Source of the DNA: JOPF133 sp052144935
GTDB taxonomy: Bacteria > Acidobacteriota > Terriglobia > Bryobacterales > Bryobacteraceae
Direction: 5' to 3'
DNA length: 15,548 nt
Assembly: GCA_052144935.1 (NCBI GenBank)
Contig: JBKQPR010000338.1
Coordinates: 1 to 15,548, forward strand
In this document: positions 6,214-13,125 of the stretch, piece after piece
Numbering within the stretch: the stretch's first letter is position 1
Layout: every line of letters starts with the position of its first letter
Translations under genes and position numbers: made by a program
The notes under the pieces: model-generated
Databases searched by the model: none
What the model was told of the DNA's origin: nothing
Seen by the model: the letters and a program-made list of their open reading frames with translations, nothing else

Positions 6214-9194
6214 CGCATTTGACACGCCGGGATTTATTGAAGACCAGTCTGGCCGCGCCGGCTGCGGTTGCAGCGGTTACTGACATCGCAACCGGCGAGG
6301 AAGCCCACGCCCAGACCGCGCCGCCTGCCATCGCGGCTACCGCGTCCGGGCGGGAGCGCCTTCTGCTGGACTTTGGCTGGCGCTTCCACTTCGGGCACGC
6401 CGCCGACGCCGCGCAGGACTTCAATTTCAGGGGCAACTTCTCCAAGACCGGAAATTTCGGCCCGGTCGCCACGCTGCTCTTCGACGACAGCGATTGGAAG
6501 GCCGTCGATCTGCCTCACGACTGGGCCATCGAATTGCCCTTCCAAAACGATCCCGCGCTCTCCAGCAAAGGCTTCTATCCGCTGGGACGGACCTACCCCG
6601 CCACCAGCATCGGCTGGTATCGGCGCATCTTCGAACTCCCGGCCTCCGACGCGGGTAAGCGCCTCACCATCGAGTTCGACGGCGCCTATCGCGAGGCCTG
6701 TGTGATCCTCAACGGCTTCTACATTGGCAGGCACATCGGCGGCTACGACCCGTTCAGCTTCGACGTAACCGATTTCGCCGCTCCCGGCAACCGCAACGTT
6801 TTGCTGGTCCGCATGGACGCCACCCAGAGCGACGGCTGGTTCTATGAAGGCGCCGGCATTTACCGCCACGTCTGGCTGGTGAAGACCTATCCGGTACACG
6901 TGAAGAAGTGGGGTACGTTCGCGCGCGCCGAGGTGCGCCCCGGCGCAGCCACCGTCCGGATTCGCACGGAGGTGGAAAACCACGGCAAGGGCGCGCAAAA
7001 CACGCGCGTCACCTCGACCATCGTCGATCCCGCGGGCAAGGCGGTGGGGAAGGCCGCCACCACGCCGGCGTCCATCGCGGAGAGCGGAGAGCACGTTTAC
7101 GAGCACCAGGTGGAGGTATCCTCGCCTGCGCTGTGGTCGCTCGAACAGCGCAATCTCTACAAGCTGGTGACCGAGGTCGGTGTGGGCGGTGCGGTGGTAG
7201 ATCGCTACGAGACGCCCTTCGGCATCCGCACCTGCGCCTTCGATGCGGAGAAGGGCTTCCTGCTGAATGGCCAATCCGTCAAGCTCAAGGGAACCTGCAA
7301 TCACCAGGACCACGCCGGCGTCGGCGCGGCGGTGCCGGACGCGGTGCAGTATTTCCGCATCCGGAAGCTCCAGGAAATGGGCTGCAACGCCCTGCGCACC
7401 TCGCACAATCCGCCCACCCCGGAATTGTTGAACGCCGCCGACGAGCTGGGCATGCTGGTGTTCGACGAGACCCGCATGATGTCCTCCAATCCGGAAGGCC
7501 TCGCGCAGTTCGCGAACCTGGTCCGCCGCGACCGCAACCATCCCAGCGTCTTCATGTGGTCCATGGGCAATGAGGAAGGCACCGCGGCCACCGACCGCGG
7601 CTTCCTGATCTTGTCGGCGATGAAAGCCGTGTCGACGCGGGAAGATGGCTCGCGGCTGGTTTCGATTGCACCGTTGGGCGGCAATAACATGGATAAGTTC
7701 GGGTTCGCCGCGTGCGACGTGCAGGGCTACAACTACGCCGATCCGGCGGCCGACGCGTTCCATAAAGCCAATCCCAAGGTCCCCGTGATGGGCACCGAGC
7801 AGGTCAGCGCGGTGGCCACCCGCGGCATCTACACGATGGACCATGACCACGGCTATGTCGGCTCGTACGACCCCTACACCACCACCGGCCGCGCCTCCTG
7901 CGAGGGCTGGTGGAGCTTCTGCAACGCGCGCCCGTGGCTGGCCGGAGGTTTCATCTGGACCGGCTTCGACTACCGCGGGGAGCCGTCGCCCTACCAGTGG
8001 CCCAACATCAGCTCGCAGTACGGCATCATCGATACGTGCGGCTTTCCCAAGGACAGCTTCTTCTACTTCCAGGCGTGGTGGACCGCGAAGCCCATGCTGC
8101 ACCTGTTCCCGCACTGGAACTGGCCGGGGTATGAGGGCCAGGAGATCGCGGTGTGGGTCTACTCCAACCTGGACCGGGTGGAGCTGTTCCTCAACGGCCA
8201 GAGCCTGGGCGCCAAGGACATGAAAAAGGATTCGCACCTGGCGTGGAACGTCAAGTACGCGCCCGGCGCGATCGAGGCGCGCGGATTCAAAGACGGCAAG
8301 CAGGTGATGACGGCGAAACGCGAGACCGCCGGACCGGCGGCCAAGCTCGCGCTCACCGCCGATCGCCAGGCGGTTTCGGCCGATGGCGAGGACGTGGCGA
8401 TGTTCGCGGTCTCGGTCCAGGACGCGCAAGGCCGCTATATGCCGATCGCCGATAACCAGGTGAATTTCCGGGTTTCCGGCCAGGCGAAAGTAATCGGCGT
8501 GGGCAACGGCGACCCGACCAGCCACGAATCCGACAAAGGCAGTTCGCGAAAAGCTTTCAACGGCCTTTGCATGGCCCTGGTGCAATCCAGCAAGGCGGCG
8601 GGAAACATCACCGTGGAGGCCAGTTCGCCCGGATTGACCCCGGCCAGCATCACCATCTCCTCAAAGGCCGTGAAGCTGCGACCGCAAGTGGCGGTTTGGG
8701 AGCGCGAGGTCCCGGCGGGCGAGGGCGTCACCGGTCTGTGGAGAACCGCGCCTGTCGCCGATGCCGGTCGCGGCGGAGGGGGCTTCGGCGGTGCGGGAGC
8801 CAGCCAGGTGTTCACACTCCAGCAGACGGGGAACTCGCTGACCGGAACCGTCGAGGGCGGCGGGGGCCGCGGAGGCGGCGGGGACACGCCAGTCGCGATC
8901 GCAGAGGGCAAGGTGGAGGGCGCCAACATCTCCTTCACCGCCGGCAACGTTACTTACACCGGAACGCTGAAAGGAGACGTGCTCGAGCTGCAGCGAACCG
9001 GCGGGGCGCCCTTCGGCGGCCGAGGGGGACGCGGAGCCCCGGCTGAGCCTGCCGGATCGCGCCCGGCCATCGGCCCGCCGCCGGACGGTTCGGACCCGTC
9101 GAACGCGGCTTTCTTCGGCCTTGGCAGAGGCGGGGCCGGCGGACGGGGGCCGCAAACGCCCGTTCTGGTGGTCCTGCACAGGGTGGCGCGGTAG
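6210..9194 (+). CDS. GH2 beta-galactosidase-like glycoside hydrolase, Tat-exported, with extra C-terminal domain
   Basis: The protein has 994 residues. ATG 6210 is preferred to ATG 6204 because GGGAG (6199-6203) sits 6 bases before it but directly against 6204. The N-terminus THLTRRDLLKTSLAAPAAVAA is a twin-arginine signal. The GH2 sugar-binding domain follows (WRFHFG, DLPHDWAIE, WYRRIFELP, DGWFYEGAGIYRHVWL), then an immunoglobulin-like domain and the TIM barrel (FLLNGQSVKLKGTCNHQDHAGVG, ALRTSHNPPTPELL). The acid/base Glu is in SMGNEEG (Glu455) and the likely nucleophile in VMGTEQVSAV (Glu530); WTGFDYRGEPSPY is also typical. It probably releases beta-linked galactose or a related sugar in the periplasm. 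Beyond about residue 820 a Gly-rich domain (FTLQQTGNSLTGTVEGGGG, VEGANISFTAGNVTYTGTLKG) is added, a type seen in acidobacterial exported proteins. Exact substrate is unknown. Confidence 0.88.
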   Translation: MTHLTRRDLLKTSLAAPAAVAAVTDIATGEEAHAQTAPPAIAATASGRERLLLDFGWRFHFGHAADAAQDFNFRGNFSKTGNFGPVATLLFDDSDWKAVDLPHDWAIELPFQNDPALSSKGFYPLGRTYPATSIGWYRRIFELPASDAGKRLTIEFDGAYREACVILNGFYIGRHIGGYDPFSFDVTDFAAPGNRNVLLVRMDATQSDGWFYEGAGIYRHVWLVKTYPVHVKKWGTFARAEVRPGAATVRIRTEVENHGKGAQNTRVTSTIVDPAGKAVGKAATTPASIAESGEHVYEHQVEVSSPALWSLEQRNLYKLVTEVGVGGAVVDRYETPFGIRTCAFDAEKGFLLNGQSVKLKGTCNHQDHAGVGAAVPDAVQYFRIRKLQEMGCNALRTSHNPPTPELLNAADELGMLVFDETRMMSSNPEGLAQFANLVRRDRNHPSVFMWSMGNEEGTAATDRGFLILSAMKAVSTREDGSRLVSIAPLGGNNMDKFGFAACDVQGYNYADPAADAFHKANPKVPVMGTEQVSAVATRGIYTMDHDHGYVGSYDPYTTTGRASCEGWWSFCNARPWLAGGFIWTGFDYRGEPSPYQWPNISSQYGIIDTCGFPKDSFFYFQAWWTAKPMLHLFPHWNWPGYEGQEIAVWVYSNLDRVELFLNGQSLGAKDMKKDSHLAWNVKYAPGAIEARGFKDGKQVMTAKRETAGPAAKLALTADRQAVSADGEDVAMFAVSVQDAQGRYMPIADNQVNFRVSGQAKVIGVGNGDPTSHESDKGSSRKAFNGLCMALVQSSKAAGNITVEASSPGLTPASITISSKAVKLRPQVAVWEREVPAGEGVTGLWRTAPVADAGRGGGGFGGAGASQVFTLQQTGNSLTGTVEGGGGRGGGGDTPVAIAEGKVEGANISFTAGNVTYTGTLKGDVLELQRTGGAPFGGRGGRGAPAEPAGSRPAIGPPPDGSDPSNAAFFGLGRGGAGGRGPQTPVLVVLHRVAR

Positions 9195-9560
9195 GCACCC
9201 CCCTTGACTCGGCCAGCCACCAGATCCTGTGGCGGGGCAACCGGCGCGCCTCGGCGTGCGCTACCCGGCGAAGCGGCGGCTGAGGGCCTGTTCCGAAATA
9301 ACCGTACTAACCGCTGTCTGCCGTCGCGGCTCCGATGCGCTGTCAGAGCCGGGCCCAGAGGGCACCCCGCAGGCAGCGGTCGCCGACGATTGCACCAGTT
9401 ATTTCCCGACGAGCGCTGAGTGAAGGGATGCCTGCCTGACGTCAGACGTCGCCTGCCCGCATTGCCAAATGGCGCCCGCGGCGCCTCGCGGTGGCTGCGG
9501 TTGTGTGATGATAGCCTTCGGGCTGCCGTGAGAGATCGCCGCAGACCGAAGGAGGGAATC
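9195..9560. other. Intergenic spacer between GH2 and dehydratase genes
   Basis: No reading frame here looks like protein. A TGACGTCA palindrome at 9437-9444 is followed directly by a second GACGTC (9445-9450), a possible operator. The spacer ends with GGAGG (9551-9555), the ribosome site for the GTG at 9561. At 366 bases it is long for an operon, so the dehydratase gene may have its own promoter. Confidence 0.4.
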
Positions 9561-10793
9561 GTGAATCGCCGGGGATTTATTTCCACGTTGTGCGGAGCGG
9601 CGGGCGCCGCGCTTGTCCCTGTGAGCGCGTTGGCGCAGCAGGCATCGGCGCGCGCCAAGCCGTTGAACTTGAAGATCACCGGGCTGAAGACCTTCGTGGT
9701 GAATGCGGGTAGCCTGAACTGGGTCTTCTGCAAGGTCTATACCGATGGCGGGCTGGTCGGTCTTGGCGAAGGCTCCGTGACCAGCAAAGAGGCCACCATC
9801 GCGGAGGCCATCATGGAGCACGAGCGCTTCCTGGTGGGCAAGGATCCGACCGATATCGAGCTGCTGTGGCAGGGGATGTTCCGCAATCCGCGCTGGCGTG
9901 GCGGGCCGATTCTGAATTCGGCCATCAGCGCGGTGGAGATCGCGCTGTGGGACATCGCCGGCCAGGCGCTGGGTGTGCCGATTTACAAGCTGCTGGGCGG
10001 TGCGGCCCGCACCCGTGTCCGCATGTACCTGGACGTGGGCACCACGCCTGAGGAGTTCCTGCGCGCCAGGGAGATGGGCTACACGGCGGCCAAGACCACG
10101 CCCCTCTCGCCGGTGAACAACCTGGTGACGCCGTCGGCGATGATCCGCGATGGCGTGCACAAGGTGGCCGCCATCCGCAAGGCGGTGGGCGACGACTTCG
10201 ACATCGCGGTGGACGCACACGGGCGTTGCACCACCACCATGGCGATTGACTTCTGCACGCGCGTGGAGGAGTACGATCTGCTGTGGGTGGAGGAGCCCAC
10301 CCAACTGGAGGATCTGGGCGAGCTGGCGCTGTTGCGCGAGAAGACCCGGACGCACCTGGCGACCGGCGAGCGGTCGTTCACCAAGTACGGCTTCGCGGAT
10401 TTCTGTGCGCGGCACCTGGTGGATTACATCCAGCCGGACGTGTGCCACGCGGGCGGCATTCTGGAGCTGAAGAAGATTGGGGTGCTGGCCGAAACGTACC
10501 GCGTGAACCTGGCGCCGCACAACCCGCAGAGCTACGTGAGCACCATGGCTTCCCTGCACGTGGATGCCACCACGCCGAGCGCGGCGATTCAGGAATCGAC
10601 GCTGACCCGCACGCCGTGGGTGGACGAGTTGTTCGAGGGCACCGGTCCGGTGGTGAAAGGCGGCTACGCCGATCTGCCCACCCGTCCGGGGCTGGGTGTG
10701 ACGCTGAACGAAAAGATCGCCGCGGCCCACCCCTACAAGCCGACCAACCGGCCGGAATACCACTTCGGCGACGGCTCGGTGACAGACCAGTAG
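9561..10793 (+). CDS. Enolase-superfamily sugar-acid dehydratase, D-galactonate dehydratase-like, with Tat signal
   Basis: The protein has 410 residues from GTG 9561, preceded by AAGGAGGG at good spacing; the longer frame upstream is not protein-like. The mandelate racemase-group metal ligands are visible: Asp218 (IAVDAHGR), Glu244 (LWVEEP) and Glu270 (ATGER). His220 and His320 (LAPHNPQS) match the acid/base histidines of D-galactonate dehydratase, which converts galactonate to 2-keto-3-deoxygalactonate. WDIAGQALGVPIYKLLGG is the family's barrel entry motif. The N-terminus NRRGFISTLCGAAGAALVPV plus ALAQQA is a twin-arginine signal, unusual for this normally cytoplasmic enzyme. It lies downstream of the GH2 gene in the same direction, consistent with galactoside use. 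Exact acid-sugar substrate (galactonate, gluconate, mannonate or another) cannot be fixed from motifs. Confidence 0.85.
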   Translation: MNRRGFISTLCGAAGAALVPVSALAQQASARAKPLNLKITGLKTFVVNAGSLNWVFCKVYTDGGLVGLGEGSVTSKEATIAEAIMEHERFLVGKDPTDIELLWQGMFRNPRWRGGPILNSAISAVEIALWDIAGQALGVPIYKLLGGAARTRVRMYLDVGTTPEEFLRAREMGYTAAKTTPLSPVNNLVTPSAMIRDGVHKVAAIRKAVGDDFDIAVDAHGRCTTTMAIDFCTRVEEYDLLWVEEPTQLEDLGELALLREKTRTHLATGERSFTKYGFADFCARHLVDYIQPDVCHAGGILELKKIGVLAETYRVNLAPHNPQSYVSTMASLHVDATTPSAAIQESTLTRTPWVDELFEGTGPVVKGGYADLPTRPGLGVTLNEKIAAAHPYKPTNRPEYHFGDGSVTDQ

Positions 10794-10814
10794 AGAGGAA
10801 ACCGTTTAGCGTCC

Positions 10815-10834
10815 CCGGCATCGCTCTTTGCCGG
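10815..10834. terminator. Hairpin between converging genes
   Basis: CCGGCA-TCGCTCTT-TGCCGG is a perfect 6-bp inverted repeat in the 41-base gap between the stop at 10793 (+) and the stop at 10835 (-). The position suits a shared terminator, but there is no T-run on either side. Confidence 0.4.
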
Positions 10835-11680
10835 TCACTCCTTGTCGCCGAGACTTTTCAGCGCCACCCTGGCGTGTTCATTCCCCGCGGCGGCCGCCTT
10901 CCGATACCACATGATGGCGAGGGAGGTGTCCTGGGCGACGCCGAGGCCGCTCTCCCACAGTGCCCCCATGTTGTACATGGCCGCGTCGCTGCCCGCGTCG
11001 GCCGCTTTTTGATACCACGTCATGGCCTCGCCGTAATCCACCGGGATGCCCATACCCTGCTGGTACAACACGCCGATGGCGTTGGCGGCGGGGATATCCC
11101 CTTCGCCCGCGGCCCTTCGGAACCAGCGCATGGCCTCGGCATAGTTCACCGGCACTCCCAGGGCATCGCGGTAGAGCACCCCGACGTTGAACATGGCCTC
11201 GGTGTTGCCGGAAGTCGAGGCTTTGCGGAACCAGCTCATGGCTTCGCTGTAGTTCTTCGGCGTGCCTTGTCCCTCCAGGTACAAGATGCCGATGTTGCAC
11301 ATGGCCTGGTTGTTTCCGGCCTCCGCCGCCTGGCGGAACCAGGTCATGGCCGCCGCGTAATCCAGGTCCACGCCGCGTCCCGATCCATACATCACGCCGA
11401 GGTACATCATGGCATCCACGTCGCCGATCGCCGCGGCCCGGCGGAAAAGGACCACCGCCTCGGAATCCTTCCGGGCATCGTACAACTCGACCGCGCGGTC
11501 CGTCATGGCTTTGGCGCTGGCGGCGGCTTCGGATTGAGGCGTCGAGGCGCCGGATTGTGCGCCGGATGCCGCGCCGGATTGCGCCCCGGCCGAGCCGCAG
11601 AGCAACCCAGCCGCGACGGTCGTGGCCCACAGAATTCCGGCCGGCCACGCACGGCGGCCCTCGTTCATGGCGAAGCCCAT
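10835..11680 (-). CDS. Exported Sel1-repeat protein
   Basis: The protein has 281 residues if started at ATG 11680; ATG 11668 and ATG 11740 are alternatives. Both shorter forms place the hydrophobic signal segment (RRAWPAGILWATTVAAGLLCGSAGAQ) near the N-terminus. A low-complexity GAQSGAASGAQSGAS linker follows. Six Sel1-like repeats of about 36 residues fill the rest, each with the pattern EAMxWFRKAAxxGNxxAMxNxGxLYxxGxGVxxDY; the sixth is shortened and ends at KSLGDKE. Sel1 repeats are alpha-alpha hairpins that form solenoid scaffolds for protein contacts. The partner is not evident from the neighbours. It converges on the dehydratase gene. Confidence 0.85.
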   Translation of the reverse strand: MGFAMNEGRRAWPAGILWATTVAAGLLCGSAGAQSGAASGAQSGASTPQSEAAASAKAMTDRAVELYDARKDSEAVVLFRRAAAIGDVDAMMYLGVMYGSGRGVDLDYAAAMTWFRQAAEAGNNQAMCNIGILYLEGQGTPKNYSEAMSWFRKASTSGNTEAMFNVGVLYRDALGVPVNYAEAMRWFRRAAGEGDIPAANAIGVLYQQGMGIPVDYGEAMTWYQKAADAGSDAAMYNMGALWESGLGVAQDTSLAIMWYRKAAAAGNEHARVALKSLGDKE

Positions 11681-11773
11681 GGAACCATTATGACGCACAT
11701 GGCGCACCGTCGAAAACCCATCACGCGCGCGGGTTTTCATCGCCTTTGGTGGCCCGCAGGGCCATTCGTGACA

Positions 11774-11795
11774 GGCTCTCAGCCGGCTCTCAGCC
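11774..11795. repeat. Tandem 11-bp duplication
   Basis: GGCTCTCAGCC occurs twice head to tail in the spacer between the Sel1 gene and the ArsC/Spx-like gene. It could be a paired binding site or a slippage product. Confidence 0.5.
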
Positions 11796-11838
11796 TGCCG
11801 CGCCGGGGGTGCCCCCTGGTCCCGTCTCGGCGCTACGG

Positions 11839-11850
11839 CAGTTTAAACTG
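11839..11850. promoter_or_regulatory. 12-bp perfect palindrome before the ArsC/Spx-like start
   Basis: CAGTTTAAACTG is a perfect 12-bp palindrome ending 6 bases before ATG 11857. The TTTAAA core is AT-rich in otherwise GC-rich DNA. It occupies the place where a ribosome site would lie, so a bound protein could block transcription or translation start. Confidence 0.4.
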
Positions 11851-11856
11851 GCTGTA

Positions 11857-12183
11857 ATGACCCTGTATCTCAAACCCACTTGAACCACCTGCCGCAAAGC
11901 GAAGAGTTTGCTTCGCGAAAATGGCGTGGCCTTCGAAGAAATCGATCTGAACCGCGGCGTTTCGGTGGAGGCGTTAGACAAGCTGATCGGCGCGCGGGAT
12001 TACCGGCAGTTTCTGAACTCCCGCAACGAGCTGTACCGCGAGCGCCAGATGAATCGGAATCCGCCACCCCGCGACGAGGCCCTAAGGCTGATGTCGGAAC
12101 ACCCCAACCTCATCAAGCGCCCGATCCTGGTGGACGGACAGCGCATCGGGCTGGGCTATGACGGTGTGTCGGAAATGCTGTAG
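11857..12183 (+). CDS. ArsC/Spx-family thioredoxin-fold protein with in-frame UGA, predicted selenoprotein (UxxC)
   Basis: Reading from ATG 11857, one frame gives MTLYLKPT, then TGA (11881-11883), then TTCRKAKSLLRENGVAFEEI, and runs unbroken to TAG 12181-12183: 108 residues counting the UGA, a normal length for the family. The UGA lies where relatives have the first Cys of CxxC (YxxPxCxxCRKAK), so the product would hold Sec9-x-x-Cys12. Other family marks are EEIDLNRG, a central Arg-rich segment (RDYRQFLNSRNELYRER) and the conserved HPNLIKRPILVDGQRIGLGY. Members reduce arsenate or act as thiol redox or regulatory proteins. Without recoding, a start after the UGA would lack beta-strand 1 and the redox motif; the TTG at 11908 has no ribosome site. 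ATG 11857 also lacks a strong one. The alternative is a nonsense mutation (TGC/TGT to TGA). Confidence 0.7.
11885..11929 (+). other. SECIS-like hairpin directly after the in-frame UGA
   Basis: GCGAAG (11899-11904) pairs perfectly with CTTCGC (11911-11916) around the loop AGTTTG. Below an internal loop, GCC (11891-11893) pairs with GGC (11923-11925) and CCAC (11885-11888) with GTGG (11926-11929), with a two-base bulge. The second loop base is G (11906), 22 bases after the UGA. From memory, bacterial SECIS elements lie inside the coding sequence just after UGA, with a G in the first two loop bases some 16-37 nt away. The pairing is seen by eye; no folding energy was calculated. Confidence 0.55.
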
Positions 12184-12222
12184 ACCCCCCCTTCACAAAA
12201 TCCGGCCAATCTTTCACTCCGT

Positions 12223-12300
12223 CCGAAAACCGGCCAACTGACTTTGTTTTCAATCGCTTACGCAAGGCTGTCGGAAAAGTCTAAGTTGGCCGGTTTTCGG
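12223..12300. repeat. 78-bp element with perfect 17-bp inverted repeats
   Basis: The arm CCGAAAACCGGCCAACT (12223-12239) is the exact reverse complement of 12284-12300. Inside, ACTTT (12241-12245) also pairs with AAAGT (12276-12280), so an RNA copy would form a long interrupted stem. A further TCCGGCCAA lies at 12211-12219. It follows the ArsC/Spx-like gene by 39 bases. It may be a miniature transposon-like element, or the ends of a lost insertion sequence, as well as a terminator for the gene before it. No target duplication was recognised. Confidence 0.8.
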
Positions 12301-12405
12301 TGACAAAGTTCGCCCACCAGAATTCCCTTTCCTCCCCACCACTTACCGGCATCGCCCTGCGGCCGGCCCCATCTCGCATGCTACACGTCGGATGAGGGAC
12401 ACCGC

Positions 12406-13090
12406 ATGTCTAACTCCAACGCATCCGAAAAGCAACTCACCGCCAACCGCGCCAATGCCGCAACGTTCCACCGGCCCTCGCACCCCCAAAAGCAAGGCCC
12501 GCTCGGCCCAGAACGCCCGCAATCACGGCTTCATCGCTTCGAACTTCGCCGTCGTCCGCGTCGAGGACCTCGACGCCGCCAATCTCAAGGCCGACCTCGT
12601 CTCCACCTGCCAGCCCCTCAACTCCCAGGAACTCTTTGGGGTGCCTCTGGGCCCGAGCGGATCGCGCTCGCCCAGCACGCCTTCGTGCGCGCCGCTGCCT
12701 CTAAGCCGGCCTCTTCACCGGCGTGATCGATCAGGCCCTCGATGAGGAAGGAAATCCTCTCAACCCAATGAGCTACGGACTGCTCGACGGCGCCGAAATG
12801 ACCGACAGCCAGAACCTCAACCACGCCCTGGCGGACGATTCCGCCGGATGGTCCGCGAGTCCGACGTATGGAAGCTCCTCCTCCGTTACCAAGCCCAAAG
12901 CGAGCGTTTCTACAGCCGCGCCATCGAGGAATTCGAACGCCTCAAGGCCTCGCACGGGGATTACCGAACGAACCCGTTCCGGAGGGCCAACCCGAATCAC
13001 CCCAACCACTTGAGCCATCTCCAAACGAACCCACCCGGCCCCTGGAAGCCCCATTACATCAAGTTTTCAACTTTAAAACGTCTATGTTAG
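12406..13090 (+). pseudogene. Gene of the 'STGPRTP..K....NA..HG' family, decayed by five frameshifts
   Basis: Starting at ATG 12406 after a GAGGG ribosome site, pieces in alternating frames join into one protein. These are MSNSNASEKQLTANRANA; QRSTGPRTPKSKARSAQNARNHGFIASNFAVVRVEDLDA...NSQELF; ERIALAQHAFVRAAA; AGLFTGVIDQALDEEGNPLNPMSYGLLDGAE...LAD; RMVRESDVWKLLLRYQAQSERFYSRAIEEFERLKAS; and LPNEPVPEGQPESPQPLEPS. Intact relatives, frequent in Acidobacteria, have this N-terminal 'TGPRTPEGK..S..NA..HG' block, a helical middle and a Pro-rich tail; their function is unknown. Breaks lie at about 12458 (+1), 12638-12654, 12697-12704, 12837 and 12960. The normal stop is not reached in the last frame; TAG at 13088-13090 in a neighbouring frame marks the probable end. 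Confidence 0.75.
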
Positions 13091-13125
13091 CTAAGCTAGC
13101 CGCCAGGCCGTGGGTCCGCCGTGCC

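Noticed and set aside
6234..8585. A 783-residue open frame antisense to the GH2 gene
   Set aside because: It mirrors the high-GC codon pattern of the GH2 gene, shows no family motif, and the opposite strand has clear GH2 catalytic motifs.
9399..10763. A 454-residue open frame antisense to the dehydratase gene
   Set aside because: Shadow of the enolase-superfamily gene; composition is His/Arg/Val-rich with no recognisable domain.
10283..11857. A 524-residue plus-strand frame across the dehydratase end and the Sel1 gene
   Set aside because: It is out of frame with the dehydratase and antisense to the Sel1 repeats; its apparent repeats are the complement of those repeats.
11908..12183. A 91-residue ArsC-like gene starting at TTG 11908
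   Set aside because: No ribosome site, and it would lack the first strand and the redox motif that are encoded in frame upstream of and just after the UGA.
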